In this document: positions 35,324-44,749 of the stretch, in pieces
Position numbering within the stretch: position 1 is the stretch's first letter
How the letters are laid out: the number at the start of each line of letters is the position of its first letter
DNA from: Prevotellaceae bacterium
Lineage (GTDB): Bacteria; Bacteroidota; Bacteroidia; Bacteroidales; UBA932
Direction: 5' to 3'
Assembly: GCA_031289415.1 (NCBI GenBank)
Contig: JAITPN010000060.1
Coordinates: forward strand, 1-50,187
DNA length: 50,187 nucleotides
Program-made: the position numbers and the translations under genes
The notes under the pieces: generated by a model
Databases searched by the model: none
Seen by the model: the letters and a program-made list of their open reading frames with translations, nothing else
Told to the model about the DNA's origin: nothing

Positions 35324-38300
35324 TTAAAATTTAATGTTAACGTTGAATCCGAATGAGCGGGTGGTGGGCAGCGAAAGCACTTCGTAACCTTGTGCGCCGT
35401 TGCTTGTATTGAGTGCGGCTTCGGGGTCGATGTGCTTGGCGGTGCGGTAGAGGAATGCGACGTTCCGCACGATTGCCGACAGCGTCAATCCTTCCAGCCC
35501 GATTTTTTTAATCGTTTTTTTGCTGAACGAATAGGATAGGGCAATTTCTCGCAGTTTGACGTATGAAGCGTCGTAGATGTATGCTTCGTTGATGCTGTAT
35601 GAAGATTTGTAATAATCTTCTGCGGAGAGGATCGTTGTGTTTTTGCTTCCGTCTTCTTTCACACCGTCGAAAATAATACCGTCGTCGCGGGTTTTACCGT
35701 TGGCGTCGGTAAAGGTGAGTCCTCCATGCTCAGCGTCGCGACCCGGAAGCGTTCCGGGATATACGCCGGCATAGTAGCCGGTTTGTGCCGAGCCTGAATA
35801 AATACTGCCGCCGATGCTTGCATCTATCAGCGCCGATAAACTAATTCGTTTGTAAGTAAACGTATTGCTTATAGCGCCTGCCCATTCGGGGGTATAATAG
35901 CCAAGTATTGTATTTTCGGCGGCGGCTTTCGGACGTCCATTGTTGTCCACAATGATGTTTCCTTGCGCATCTCTTTTATATGCCGTGCCGAATATCGCGC
36001 CGTATTTTTCGCCCACAGCAGCTACTATCTGTACGCTCGGTGCGCCGATGACATATCGCTGAAGCAAGCCTTCCTTATCGAGTTCCACTACTTTGCTGCG
36101 GTTGACGGCATAATTCAAATCAAGATTCCATTTGAACTTACTTGTTTTTACCGGTACTACGCCCAACTGTATCTCAATACCTTTATTGTTTATCTTTCCG
36201 GCGTTGATAAGTTGATAGTCATATCCGCTGGCGGCAGAAGTTTGCACTTTCAATATTTGGTCGATACTGTTGGCGTTGTACAACGCGATGTCAATTGATG
36301 CGCGGTTTCCGAATAAAGCCGCTTCAAACCCTATTTCCGTTGATTTTGTTTTTTCGGCTTTGATGTCGGGATTGTTTTTTGTTTTGGACGATGTTTGAAT
36401 GGGATTTCCATCAAAAGCGGTTTGTATATTATACACGGTAGCCAATTGATAGGGTTCGGCGTCGTTCCCCACTTCCGCCCATCCTCCGCGTATTTTTGCA
36501 TAATCGAGTACCCCACCCTGTAACCCAAGTAGTTGTGATAATATGATGCTTCCTGTAATTGACGGATAGAAATACGAACGGTTTTGAGCAGGCAACGTAG
36601 ACGATATGTCGTTGCGCCCCGTCAGGTTCAGGTAAGCATAGTCCTTGTATCCTACTTGCGCCGATGCAAATCCGCTGTATACACGCAGGCGGCTGTAGTA
36701 GTTGGACGATTCCAACGGATCTTTGGAATTGGACAAGGTAAACAAATCGGGCGCAGCCAATTTCGGCGCACGTTGATAATTGTTGGCATAAGAGTTGTTG
36801 CGCACATTAAAACCGCCGAGTATATCAAAACTTATATCGTCCGCCAGCTTTTTCGTATAACTTAATAGCGCTTCCGTATTGCTTTCGCTAATGGTGTAGG
36901 CATCTTCCGTATATGAACCGTCGGGTGTGCCGTTTGTGCCGGTTTTGATTTTATATTTTCGTCTGTCGTTATAATAATCTGTGCCGGAACGGAACTTGAA
37001 ATTAAGCCCTTCGGCGATACTAATATCAAAATGCACATCGCCGATAAAGCGGTTGCGGTCTTGTGAAGTGGTATTATAGTATGCCCGCCAGTATGGATTA
37101 CTGTAATAACTGTTGTTCCAGTTGCGTGTATAGTCTTTTTTCAGTTCAGCCATATCCACTTGCCGACCAAACCATAAGAATTGCAACATCACGCCGGCTG
37201 CGCGTTGTCCGTACGACCCGCCCGGAAGATTCGGTGCATCGGTAACGATATAGTTGGCGTTAGCTCCCACCTTGATGCGTTTGTGTATTTGATAGTCGCT
37301 ATGGAGGGTGAGATTCGTCTTGTTTACTTCGGTATTCGGAACTGTTCCGGTTTGTTTCTGATGGTTTGCACCCAAGCGGAAATCATATTTTTCGTCCGAA
37401 CCTGCAATAGCCACGCCGTAGTCATTCGTTATGCCTGTTTCGAAAAAGTCTTTGACGTTGTTGGGATGCGCCACAAAGGGAACAGGCACGCCGTTGGAAT
37501 GAAATTGCGGAATCAGCCGTCCGTCCAATTTCGGACCCCAGCTTTCGTCTGCGCCGTCATTGACGCCGCCGCCTTTGCCGTCGACATAACTAAATTCGCC
37601 GTTTTCGCCTTGCCCGAATACATCTTGGAAATCGGTCAGCGTAGCCACGTTGGCTAACGTCAAGCCGATATTTGCCGTGATGCCCAAACCTTGTTTGTTT
37701 TTCCCCGATTTTGTGGTGATAAGCACCACGCCGTGAGCGGCACGCGAGCCGTACAGCGCAGCGGCATTAGGACCTTTCAGTACGTTCAGCGACGCAATAT
37801 CTTCGGGATTGAGGTCGGCAATCGCATTCTTAAAGTCGCGCGACTGCCCGCCGCCGACATTGGGCGCTGTCAGTTGCGAATTGTCCACAGGCACGCCGTC
37901 GATGACGAACAGCGGTTGGTTGTTGCCCGCAATGGATGTTTCGCCCCGAATCACGATGCGAGCCGACCCCATATCGCCTTGCGAATTGGTGGTGCGCACA
38001 CCGGCAATTCGTCCCGCCAAGGCGTTCACGATGTTCGTTTCCTTACTTGCCGTCAGTTCGTCGCCTTTCACTTTCTGCGTGGCGTAGCCCAGCGATTTCT
38101 TTTCGCGGGTTATCCCCAAAGCGGCAACCACCACTTCATTGAGATTGTTCACCGCTTCTTCAAGCGCAACGGTTACATGATTATTGTCGTTGACAGTAAT
38201 CTCAACCGGCTTGTACCCGATGTGATTTATTTTCAGCTCCACCGGTAAGGGCTGCGCTGTTGTCAATACAAATTCGCCTTTGGAATTTGTATATGTACTT

Positions 38301-38479
38301 TCTTTTCCTTGTTTCACCTGAATAGAAACTCCCGACAGCGGTTCGCCCGTAGCGTCGTCAATCACGTTGCCTTTTAGCGGCGTTTGTCCATACGCGCCAA
38401 TCGACAGGGTGAAGATGATGACAAAAGAACAAAAAGTTTTTTTGCTTAGAATACTTTGTACAGTTTTTTTCATACGCAT
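35324..38479 (-). CDS. SusC/RagA-family TonB-linked outer-membrane transporter
   Basis: About 1051 aa. Signal peptide, then a carboxypeptidase-regulatory-like domain (about 33-110, LKGNVIDDATGEPLSGVSIQV), a plug with TREKKSLGYATQKVKGDEL, GVRTTNSQGDMGSARIVIRGETSI and FVIDGVPVDNSQL, then a 22-strand barrel ending in Phe (FGFNVNIKF). The start at 38479 is chosen since longer ATGs read through the promoter; 38473 is equally possible. Imports large oligomers using TonB energy, together with the downstream SusD-like lipoprotein. Confidence 0.95.
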   Translation of the reverse strand: MRMKKTVQSILSKKTFCSFVIIFTLSIGAYGQTPLKGNVIDDATGEPLSGVSIQVKQGKESTYTNSKGEFVLTTAQPLPVELKINHIGYKPVEITVNDNNHVTVALEEAVNNLNEVVVAALGITREKKSLGYATQKVKGDELTASKETNIVNALAGRIAGVRTTNSQGDMGSARIVIRGETSIAGNNQPLFVIDGVPVDNSQLTAPNVGGGQSRDFKNAIADLNPEDIASLNVLKGPNAAALYGSRAAHGVVLITTKSGKNKQGLGITANIGLTLANVATLTDFQDVFGQGENGEFSYVDGKGGGVNDGADESWGPKLDGRLIPQFHSNGVPVPFVAHPNNVKDFFETGITNDYGVAIAGSDEKYDFRLGANHQKQTGTVPNTEVNKTNLTLHSDYQIHKRIKVGANANYIVTDAPNLPGGSYGQRAAGVMLQFLWFGRQVDMAELKKDYTRNWNNSYYSNPYWRAYYNTTSQDRNRFIGDVHFDISIAEGLNFKFRSGTDYYNDRRKYKIKTGTNGTPDGSYTEDAYTISESNTEALLSYTKKLADDISFDILGGFNVRNNSYANNYQRAPKLAAPDLFTLSNSKDPLESSNYYSRLRVYSGFASAQVGYKDYAYLNLTGRNDISSTLPAQNRSYFYPSITGSIILSQLLGLQGGVLDYAKIRGGWAEVGNDAEPYQLATVYNIQTAFDGNPIQTSSKTKNNPDIKAEKTKSTEIGFEAALFGNRASIDIALYNANSIDQILKVQTSAASGYDYQLINAGKINNKGIEIQLGVVPVKTSKFKWNLDLNYAVNRSKVVELDKEGLLQRYVIGAPSVQIVAAVGEKYGAIFGTAYKRDAQGNIIVDNNGRPKAAAENTILGYYTPEWAGAISNTFTYKRISLSALIDASIGGSIYSGSAQTGYYAGVYPGTLPGRDAEHGGLTFTDANGKTRDDGIIFDGVKEDGSKNTTILSAEDYYKSSYSINEAYIYDASYVKLREIALSYSFSKKTIKKIGLEGLTLSAIVRNVAFLYRTAKHIDPEAALNTSNGAQGYEVLSLPTTRSFGFNVNIKF

Positions 38480-38505
38480 TAATTTTATGTATTTAAATTC
38501 GAGTG

Positions 38506-38537
38506 CAAAGTTAAGCGTAGCGTATGGCGTATGCAAT
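38506..38537 (-). promoter_or_regulatory. susC promoter
   Basis: Reverse strand: -33 ATTG (38534-38537), 20-bp spacer, -7 TAACTTTGC (core 38506-38513), 26 bp before the ATG. The repeat cluster at 38536-38599 touches the -33. Confidence 0.65.
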
Positions 38538-38599
38538 CCCACATTCATGGTAATTTTATCCCACGTATGTGGTATTCCGCATCCCACGTATGTGGTATT
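38536..38599 (-). promoter_or_regulatory. Operator-like repeats upstream of susC
   Basis: Three copies of atcccac-N4-tggta(t)t at 38536, 38558 and 38581, spaced 22-23 bp, about two helix turns. The last two are identical over 19 bp and contain the dyad CCAC-gtat-GTGG; the first is degenerate. Same-face spacing ending at the -33 fits an activator or repressor binding in tandem. No regulator gene is adjacent. Confidence 0.5.
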
Positions 38600-38637
38600 T
38601 TGTGGTATGAACGGCGGAAATACTTGTCGACGTTACA

Positions 38638-38677
38638 GAAAAAAAGCCTATTTCCAAAAACATAGAAATAGACTTTT
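38638..38677 (-). terminator. Terminator after the second oxidoreductase gene
   Basis: GCCTATTTC (38646-38654) pairs with GAAATAGAC (38665-38673) with one mismatch and a 10-base loop. On the reverse strand the stem is followed by about seven T; on the forward strand by five T, so it may work in both directions. It separates the oxidoreductase from susC transcription. Confidence 0.65.
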
Positions 38678-38709
38678 TATAGATGTCCGTACGTGTGTCC
38701 CGATTTACC

Positions 38710-40065
38710 TTATGTCGGCATTTCCGGCGCTCTTCCGGGTTTGGGCGCTACGCCTTCGTGATAGTCGGGCAACGCGCCCAGTTCGTACGTGTCGGGTCCG
38801 TAGCGTAGGGGAGAAGCCATGATTTCGTCCCACGTAATGGCTTTGCCGGTGTACGCCGCTTCGCGCCCCAGAATGGCTACCTGCGTAGAGTAAGCCAAGT
38901 CTTGCGCCTGATTGATTTTCTTTCCCAAACGGATTGATTCCACCAGATGGATATGCTCCTGATGATACGGATCTTTTATGGGGCGCGCCTTGTAGTCGTA
39001 CGTCCATACGACGTTTCCGGCATAGTCTTCGATGCGCACGCCTTCGTTGACGTTGAAGATAGCGACGCCTTTCGTGCCGTATATCCGCTCGCCGATGTTC
39101 GTATCGCAGCCGTCTATCTGGCGGGCGGTAGCCAGCATTTTACGGTTATTGTTATACGTATAATCTACGCTGAAGAAGTCGAAAATATCGCCGGTCAACC
39201 GTTGCGCCCGCCCGCCGAAACCGGTGGCTTGGAGGGGTACGTCGCCCAAAAACCACGTTACGACATCGATGTTGTGGATGGCTTGGTCTAAGAAATGGTC
39301 GCCGCTCAGCCATTTAATGTTAAACCAGTTGCGGATGCAATATTCCATATCGCTCCATTCCTTGCGGGGGAATCGGTTCCACCATGCGCCTTGATTCCAG
39401 TGCGCAGCGGCGGATACCACGTCGCCAATCAACCCATTTTTTACCTGCACGTAGGCTTCCCAATAGTCGCGGTGATGACGGCGTTGGTTGCCTGTAACGA
39501 CCGTCAGTTCTTTGATTTCGGCAACTTTGGCGGCGGCAATCACCGTGCGGATGCCGGCGGGGTCAACTGCGCAGGGCTTTTCCATGAACACGTGCTTTCC
39601 GGCTTCCACCGCCGCCTTGAACTGTTCGGGGCGGAAGTGCGTAGGCGTACAAAGCAGCACGACGTCGACGTCGGGCATCGCCATGATTTTCTTATATGCG
39701 TCGAAGCCCAGAAAGCGGTTGGATTCCGGCACGTCGTTGTTCGACTCTTTCTTTAAAATATCCACGCAGCGGCTCATCCTGTCGGGAAAAACGTCTGCCA
39801 AAGCTACTATCGACACGTGAGGTCCTCCGTTCAGGAATTGTATGGCTGCGCCCGTACCGCGGTCGCCGCAGCCGATTAACGCGCCCCGCAGCGGCTTGCC
39901 GTCGGGGGCTATATCGACAAAGGAGTACATGCCCAGTTCTTCGGACGTATAGCGTTTTGCTTTCTCCTGTGTCGAGCAGGACGTCAGTATTGCCGGAGCG
40001 GCGATGCCCAGCGTTGAACTTGCGCCTATCAGCGCGGCATTGGTCAAAAATTCTCTTCTTTTCAT
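38710..40065 (-). CDS. Exported Gfo/Idh/MocA-family oxidoreductase 2
   Basis: 451 aa. Twin-arginine-like signal (MKRREFLTNAALIGASS) with a Cys in LTSC that could be lipidated. Rossmann motif LRGALIGCGDRGTGAA, family motif HVFMEKPCAVDP (about 136-147), and a substrate region with GNQRRHHRDYW, WLSGDHFLDQAIHNIDVVTWFLGD. Only distantly like the copy at 23138. Located upstream of susC on the same strand but separated from it by a terminator. May modify the sugar imported by the SusCD pair (inference). Confidence 0.88.
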   Translation of the reverse strand: MKRREFLTNAALIGASSTLGIAAPAILTSCSTQEKAKRYTSEELGMYSFVDIAPDGKPLRGALIGCGDRGTGAAIQFLNGGPHVSIVALADVFPDRMSRCVDILKKESNNDVPESNRFLGFDAYKKIMAMPDVDVVLLCTPTHFRPEQFKAAVEAGKHVFMEKPCAVDPAGIRTVIAAAKVAEIKELTVVTGNQRRHHRDYWEAYVQVKNGLIGDVVSAAAHWNQGAWWNRFPRKEWSDMEYCIRNWFNIKWLSGDHFLDQAIHNIDVVTWFLGDVPLQATGFGGRAQRLTGDIFDFFSVDYTYNNNRKMLATARQIDGCDTNIGERIYGTKGVAIFNVNEGVRIEDYAGNVVWTYDYKARPIKDPYHQEHIHLVESIRLGKKINQAQDLAYSTQVAILGREAAYTGKAITWDEIMASPLRYGPDTYELGALPDYHEGVAPKPGRAPEMPT

Positions 40066-40114
40066 GTTGAACTGTATAATCGTTGAACTGTTTACTTGTT
40101 TAATTACGATGCGG

Positions 40115-40122
40115 CAAAGGTA
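40115..40122 (-). promoter_or_regulatory. -7 element ahead of oxidoreductase 2
   Basis: TACCTTTGC on the reverse strand, 49 bp before the ATG at 40065. Its surroundings, gcaaaggtacgta followed by an A/T tract, recur at 40307-40338. The -33 is only T-rich. Confidence 0.55.
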
Positions 40123-40134
40123 CGTATTTTTTTA

Positions 40135-40303
40135 ATAAAAAAACTGCGTGAAACTCTTGTGTATTATTTACTAATTTAAAACTTTATTTTATAAAAAAAC
40201 AATCATGCGTTCAAGAGTGAATATATCACGCAGTTTATACCACTGCTAACTTCATCATCGTCGCGACTTCTTCATCTTATATAAGCAGCTCCGCTGATTA
40301 AGA
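40135..40303 (-). ncRNA. Candidate small RNA with own promoter and terminator
   Basis: The reverse strand has a -7 TACCTTTGC (core 40309-40316), then about 165 bases without an ORF, ending in an 11-bp perfect stem AAACTGCGTGA (40226-40236) / TCACGCAGTTT (40141-40151). An inner 7-bp stem (40212-40218 with 40153-40159) and a 52-base loop lie between, and a T-run follows the outer stem. This is the layout of a short, terminated transcript. Family not recognised. Confidence 0.4.
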
Positions 40304-40308
40304 TGTGG

Positions 40309-40316
40309 CAAAGGTA
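40309..40316 (-). promoter_or_regulatory. -7 element of the candidate small RNA
   Basis: TACCTTTGC, second copy of the promoter block seen at 40115-40122 (about 30 bp near-identical, including the following A/T tract). Lies 59 bp downstream of the galE stop. Confidence 0.5.
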
Positions 40317-40374
40317 CGTATTTTTTTTTAATAAAAAAACATCTTTCGGGGAAGGTGATTAAGTTATTAATCTC

Positions 40375-41412
40375 TTAGTCTCTTAATTTCTTAATCACTT
40401 GCTTCTGTTCCCATTTCCATGCTGAGCGCAAGGTGTCGTCGATGCCGGTTTCGGCTTTCCATCCTAGTATGGTATTGGCTTTCGTGGGGTCTGCCCACAC
40501 TTGGGCGATGTCGCCTGCGCGGCGTGCTACAATCCGGTAGGGCAATGCGACACCGGTTACTTGTTGGAAAAGGTTTACCAACTCCAGTACCGACAGCCCG
40601 CGCCCGGTGCCGATGTTGAACGTTTCTACCAAGCCGGTTTCGCCCGCCAGCAGGCGTTTGATGGCTACGACGTGTGCTTTTGCCAGGTCTACGACATTGA
40701 TGTAGTCGCGGATGCAGCTGCCGTCGGGCGTCGGGTAGTCGTTGCCGAAGACACTGAGTTGCGCGCGTTTTCCGATGGCGGTTTGCGTGATAAACGGCAC
40801 TAAGTTTTGCGGTACGCCGTTGGGCAGTTCGCCGATTTCGGCGCTCGGGTGCGCCCCGATAGGGTTGAAATAGCGCAGCAGGATGCTTTGCAGCGGGGCG
40901 CCGGAATGTATGGCGTCGCCAATAATTTCTTCGCCAATTTGTTTGGTATTGCCGTAGGGCGATGTGGCGGGTTTCACCGGCGCGTCTTCGGTTACGGGCA
41001 GCACATCGGGCTGCCCGTACACGGTGCACGACGAGGAAAATACCAGGTGCGGCGCATGGTGCGCCATCATCGTTTCGATGAGGTTTAGCAGCGACAGCAG
41101 GTTGTTGCGGTAGTACAGCAGCGGCTTGTGGACGCTTTCGCCCACCGCTTTGCTGGCGGCAAAATGAATGACGGCTTTTATGTTTTGGTATTTTTTGAAG
41201 ACGTCCGACAGCCCTTGACCGTCCAGGCAATCAATTTGTTCGAAATGAGGTTTTGTATGGGTAATACGGGTAATGCCGTCTACCACGTCCAGGGTGGAAT
41301 TGGATAAATTGTCGACAATGACTGTTTCAAATCCTGATTGTTGCAGCTCAACCACGGTGTGCGAGCCGATGTAGCCCGTGCCGCCGGTTACCAATATAAT
41401 CGGTTTTTCCAT
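40375..41412 (-). CDS. galE: UDP-glucose 4-epimerase
   Basis: 345-aa cytosolic SDR enzyme interconverting UDP-glucose and UDP-galactose. NAD motif TGGTGYIGSHT, active-site SSSCTVYG (Ser) and YGNTK (Tyr-x3-Lys, about residue 152), plus YFNPIGAHPS. The last codons (VIKKLRD) are encoded within a short-word repeat, so the extreme C-terminus may be recently acquired. Last gene of the nucleotide-sugar operon, 6 bp after uxs. Confidence 0.95.
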   Translation of the reverse strand: MEKPIILVTGGTGYIGSHTVVELQQSGFETVIVDNLSNSTLDVVDGITRITHTKPHFEQIDCLDGQGLSDVFKKYQNIKAVIHFAASKAVGESVHKPLLYYRNNLLSLLNLIETMMAHHAPHLVFSSSCTVYGQPDVLPVTEDAPVKPATSPYGNTKQIGEEIIGDAIHSGAPLQSILLRYFNPIGAHPSAEIGELPNGVPQNLVPFITQTAIGKRAQLSVFGNDYPTPDGSCIRDYINVVDLAKAHVVAIKRLLAGETGLVETFNIGTGRGLSVLELVNLFQQVTGVALPYRIVARRAGDIAQVWADPTKANTILGWKAETGIDDTLRSAWKWEQKQVIKKLRD

Positions 41413-41418
41413 ATTGTA

Positions 41419-42354
41419 TTATAATGTGTTTTTGAAATAAGCGATGGTTTTTCGCAAGCCTTCTTCTAAATGCGTTGCCGGTGTCCATCCGCCTAATTTT
41501 TCTTTTGCCAAATGGATGTCGGGCTTTCGTTGCTTCGGGTCGTCGGCAGGCAATGGCAGGTGTATGATTTTCGATTTTGAATGGGTGAGCGCGACGACGG
41601 TTTGCGCTAATTCCAATATCGTAAATTCGTTCGGATTGCCTATGTTTACAGGTCCTGTGAACGCTTTCGGCGTAGCCATCATTCGCACCATGGCTTCCAC
41701 CAAATCGTCCACATACTGGAAACTGCGGGTTTGCAGACCGTCGCCATAAATCGTAATATCTTTGCCCTGCAACGCCTGAATGATGAAGTTGGATACGACC
41801 CGTCCGTCCTGCGGGTGCATGCGCGTTCCGTAGGTGTTGAAAATGCGGATGATTTTAACGAGTACGTTGTTTTTCCGGTGATAGTCCATGAACAGGGTTT
41901 CGGCGCAGCGCTTGCCTTCGTCGTAACACGAGCGGATGCCTACCGGATTGACGTTGCCCCAGTACGCTTCGGGCTGCGGATGTACGAGCGGATCGCCGTA
42001 CACTTCGCTCGTGGAGGCTTGCAGGATGGTGGCGCCCGTCCGCTTTGCCAGTCCCAGCATGTTGATAGCGCCTATCACCGACGTTTTGATGGTTTTAATG
42101 GCGTTGTATTGATAGTGTACCGGCGAAGCGGGGCAAGCCAGGTTGTAGATTTCGTCCACCTCCGCCATGAACGGGTTGATGATGTCGTGCCGCACGAGTT
42201 CAAAGTGCGGGTTGCTCAACAGGTGGATAATGTTTTTGCGGGTTCCTGTGAAATAGTTGTCTACGCATATCACATCGTGTCCGTCGTTCAGCAGTCGGTC
42301 GCACAGGTGCGAGCCGATAAATCCGGCGCCGCCGGTAATTAATATTCGCTTCAT
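41419..42354 (-). CDS. UDP-glucuronate decarboxylase (UDP-xylose synthase)
   Basis: 311-aa extended [43 protein letters not shown] (Tyr-x3-Lys), [21 protein letters not shown] and [12 protein letters not shown] are all hallmarks of UXS, which turns UDP-glucuronate to UDP-xylose. Follows ugd, the source of UDP-glucuronate, by 3 bp, which supports the assignment. Confidence 0.94.
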   Translation of the reverse strand: MKRILITGGAGFIGSHLCDRLLNDGHDVICVDNYFTGTRKNIIHLLSNPHFELVRHDIINPFMAEVDEIYNLACPASPVHYQYNAIKTIKTSVIGAINMLGLAKRTGATILQASTSEVYGDPLVHPQPEAYWGNVNPVGIRSCYDEGKRCAETLFMDYHRKNNVLVKIIRIFNTYGTRMHPQDGRVVSNFIIQALQGKDITIYGDGLQTRSFQYVDDLVEAMVRMMATPKAFTGPVNIGNPNEFTILELAQTVVALTHSKSKIIHLPLPADDPKQRKPDIHLAKEKLGGWTPATHLEEGLRKTIAYFKNTL

Positions 42355-42357
42355 AAT

Positions 42358-43671
42358 TTATACTCCCAATCCGAAATAGTCAAACCCTTTTTCGCGTAAT
42401 TCATTTCCGTCGTAAATGTTTCTGCCGTCGAAAATCACCGGTGTGCGCATGGTTTTTTTTACGACGTCCCAATCGGGCAGCCTGAAGGCTGTCCATTCGG
42501 TTACAAGCAGCACCGCATCGGCATTTTCGGAGGCTTCGTAGATGTCGCCGGCATAGCGGATGCTGTCGCCTACGATGCGTTTTGCTTCGCGCATAGCCAC
42601 CGGGTCGTAGGCATATATTTCGCAGCCCGCCGTCAGCAGCTTGTCAATAATCACCAAGGAAGGCGCTTCGCGCATGTCGTCGGTGTGCGGCTTAAACGAC
42701 AAGCCCCATAGCGCAATGCGTTTGCCCTTTAAATTACCGTCGAAATATTTATATAATTTGCGATAGAGTAATGTCTTTTGGTCTTCGTTTACTTCTTCAA
42801 CGGCTTGCAAAATGCGCAAGTCGTAGCTGTGTTCTTCGGCTGTTCTAATCAGCGCTTTTATGTCTTTCGGAAAGCACGAGCCGCCGTAGCCGATGCCGGA
42901 ATACAGAAACTTCGAGCCGATGCGCGGGTCGCTGCCTACGCCTTTGCGTACGGCATGTATGTCTGCCCCCAGTCGCTCGCAAAGATTGGCAATGTCGTTC
43001 ATAAAACTGATGCGGGTAGCCAGCATGGCATTCGCCGCATATTTGGTCATCTCCGCCGATGCAATATCCATGAAAATCACAGGATGCCCGTTGAGTGTAA
43101 AAGGTTTGTAGAGCTGTTCCATCAGGCTTTTCGCTTTGGGGCTGTCCGTGCCGACCACAATCCTGTCGGGGCGCATAAAGTCGCCGATAGCAGTGCCTTC
43201 TTTCAGAAATTCGGGATTTGACGCCACGTCAAACGGAATGTCCTCGCCGCGAAGTTGCAGCTCTTGCTGAATGGTTTGGCGGATTAGTTCGGCAGAACCT
43301 ACAGGTACAGTGCTTTTGGTAACAAATAAAATATACTTTTTGATATGTTGCCCTACGGTGCGGGCTACGTCGAGCACATATTGCATATCGGCGCTTCCGC
43401 TTTCGTTGGGCGGTGTGCCTACGGCGCTAAATATAATGTCCGTGCGGTCAAGTACGGCAGAAAGGTCTGTATAAAAATGCAACCTGCCGTCGGAAACGTT
43501 CTTATGCACCAAGTTGTCTATATCCGGTTCGTAGATAGAGATAACGCCTTGATTCAGTTTGGCAATTTTTTCATGGTCGATGTCAATACAATTCACATAC
43601 AAGCCCATTTCTGCGAAACATGTGCCGGTAACCAATCCTACATAGCCTGTGCCTACAATCGTAATTTCCAT
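42358..43671 (-). CDS. ugd: UDP-glucose 6-dehydrogenase
   Basis: 437-aa NAD enzyme oxidising UDP-glucose to UDP-glucuronate. N-terminal GTGYVGLVTGTCFAEMG, FVTKSTVPVGSAE, NPEFLKEGTAIGDFMRPDRIVVG, catalytic Cys in GIGYGGSCFPKDIKAL (about 260-275), and C-terminal WGLSFKPHTDDMREAPSL. Full length. 12 bp after rfbB. Confidence 0.96.
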   Translation of the reverse strand: MEITIVGTGYVGLVTGTCFAEMGLYVNCIDIDHEKIAKLNQGVISIYEPDIDNLVHKNVSDGRLHFYTDLSAVLDRTDIIFSAVGTPPNESGSADMQYVLDVARTVGQHIKKYILFVTKSTVPVGSAELIRQTIQQELQLRGEDIPFDVASNPEFLKEGTAIGDFMRPDRIVVGTDSPKAKSLMEQLYKPFTLNGHPVIFMDIASAEMTKYAANAMLATRISFMNDIANLCERLGADIHAVRKGVGSDPRIGSKFLYSGIGYGGSCFPKDIKALIRTAEEHSYDLRILQAVEEVNEDQKTLLYRKLYKYFDGNLKGKRIALWGLSFKPHTDDMREAPSLVIIDKLLTAGCEIYAYDPVAMREAKRIVGDSIRYAGDIYEASENADAVLLVTEWTAFRLPDWDVVKKTMRTPVIFDGRNIYDGNELREKGFDYFGLGV

Positions 43672-43683
43672 AATTTTTAATTT

Positions 43684-44745
43684 TTAACCGGTAATTCGCG
43701 TACCGTACATTTGTTGATAATATTTTTGATAATCGCCGCTCGTTACGTTGTCCATCCATGTTTGGTTGTCGAGATACCAGCGTATGGTTTTTTCAATACC
43801 TTCTTCAAATTGCAGCGACGGCAACCATCCTAATTCTTCGTGCAACTTGGTGGAGTCAATGGCATAGCGCAAGTCGTGTCCTGCGCGGTCGGCGACGTAG
43901 GTAATCAGGTCGTCCGATGCGCCTTCGGGGCGTCCGAGCAGGCGGTCGGCTACTTTAATCATCACTTTGATGAGGTCTATATTCTTCCATTCGTTGAACC
44001 CGCCGATGTTGTACGTGTCGCCGGTTTTTCCTTTATGAAAAATGAGGTCAATGGCGCGGGCATGGTCTTCCACAAACAGCCAGTCGCGCACGTTGTCGCC
44101 TTTGCCGTACACCGGCAGCGGCTTATTGTGCCGGATATTGTTAATGAACAGCGGAATCAATTTTTCGGGAAACTGATAAGGTCCGTAATTGTTTGAACAG
44201 TTGCTGATGATTACCGGCAGCTTATATGTATTGTGAAACGCCCGCACAAAATGGTCGGACGAGGCTTTTGAAGCGGAATAAGGCGATTGCGGGTCGTAGG
44301 GCGTGGTTTCTGTAAAAAAACCGCCGTGCTCCAGCGAGCCGTACACTTCGTCGGTAGAAACATGGTAAAATAATTTATCCTGCATGTCGGCTTTCCATGC
44401 TTCTTTGGCGGCTTGCAGCAGCGCGAGCGTCCCAAGCACATTGGTTTTGGCAAAAATGAACGGGTCGGCAATCGACCTGTCCACGTGCGATTCCGCCGCC
44501 AGATGAATCACGCCTGAAATGCGATGTGCCGCAAAAATTTGTTGCATGTGTTCATAGTCGCATATATCGGCTTTCTCAAAGCGGTAGTTCGGCTTGTGCG
44601 CTACGTCTTCGAGGTTCGATAAATTGCCTGCATACGTCAACTTGTCAAGGTTGATGATGCGTTTTTCGGGGTATTTATTTACCATCAGCCTCACCAAATG
44701 CGAGCCGATAAACCCCGCGCCGCCTGTAATTAATATATTTTCCAT
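43684..44745 (-). CDS. rfbB: dTDP-glucose 4,6-dehydratase
   Basis: 353-aa extended SDR converting dTDP-glucose to dTDP-4-keto-6-deoxyglucose. [36 protein letters not shown] (Asp-Glu active pair), YSASKASSDH (Tyr-x3-Lys), NCSNNYGPYQFPEKLIP, DNVRDWLFVEDHARAI. Complete; 4 bp after rfbC. Confidence 0.97.
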   Translation of the reverse strand: MENILITGGAGFIGSHLVRLMVNKYPEKRIINLDKLTYAGNLSNLEDVAHKPNYRFEKADICDYEHMQQIFAAHRISGVIHLAAESHVDRSIADPFIFAKTNVLGTLALLQAAKEAWKADMQDKLFYHVSTDEVYGSLEHGGFFTETTPYDPQSPYSASKASSDHFVRAFHNTYKLPVIISNCSNNYGPYQFPEKLIPLFINNIRHNKPLPVYGKGDNVRDWLFVEDHARAIDLIFHKGKTGDTYNIGGFNEWKNIDLIKVMIKVADRLLGRPEGASDDLITYVADRAGHDLRYAIDSTKLHEELGWLPSLQFEEGIEKTIRWYLDNQTWMDNVTSGDYQKYYQQMYGTRITG

Positions 44746-44749
44746 AGAT

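Larger units (their letters stand above)
40066..40374. other. 309-bp non-coding gap
   Basis: Holds the two near-identical promoter blocks, the long inverted repeat and, at both ends, word-repeat sequence: variants of gttgaactgt at 40065-40105 and of gattaag/cttaatc at 40361-40403, the latter running into the last codons of galE. No coding ORF is seen. Confidence 0.6.

Noticed and set aside
40141-40236. Transposon-like element with 11-bp terminal inverted repeats
   Set aside because: The arms are followed by a T-run on the reverse strand and enclose no ORF, so a long terminator stem fits better; no flanking target duplication was seen.
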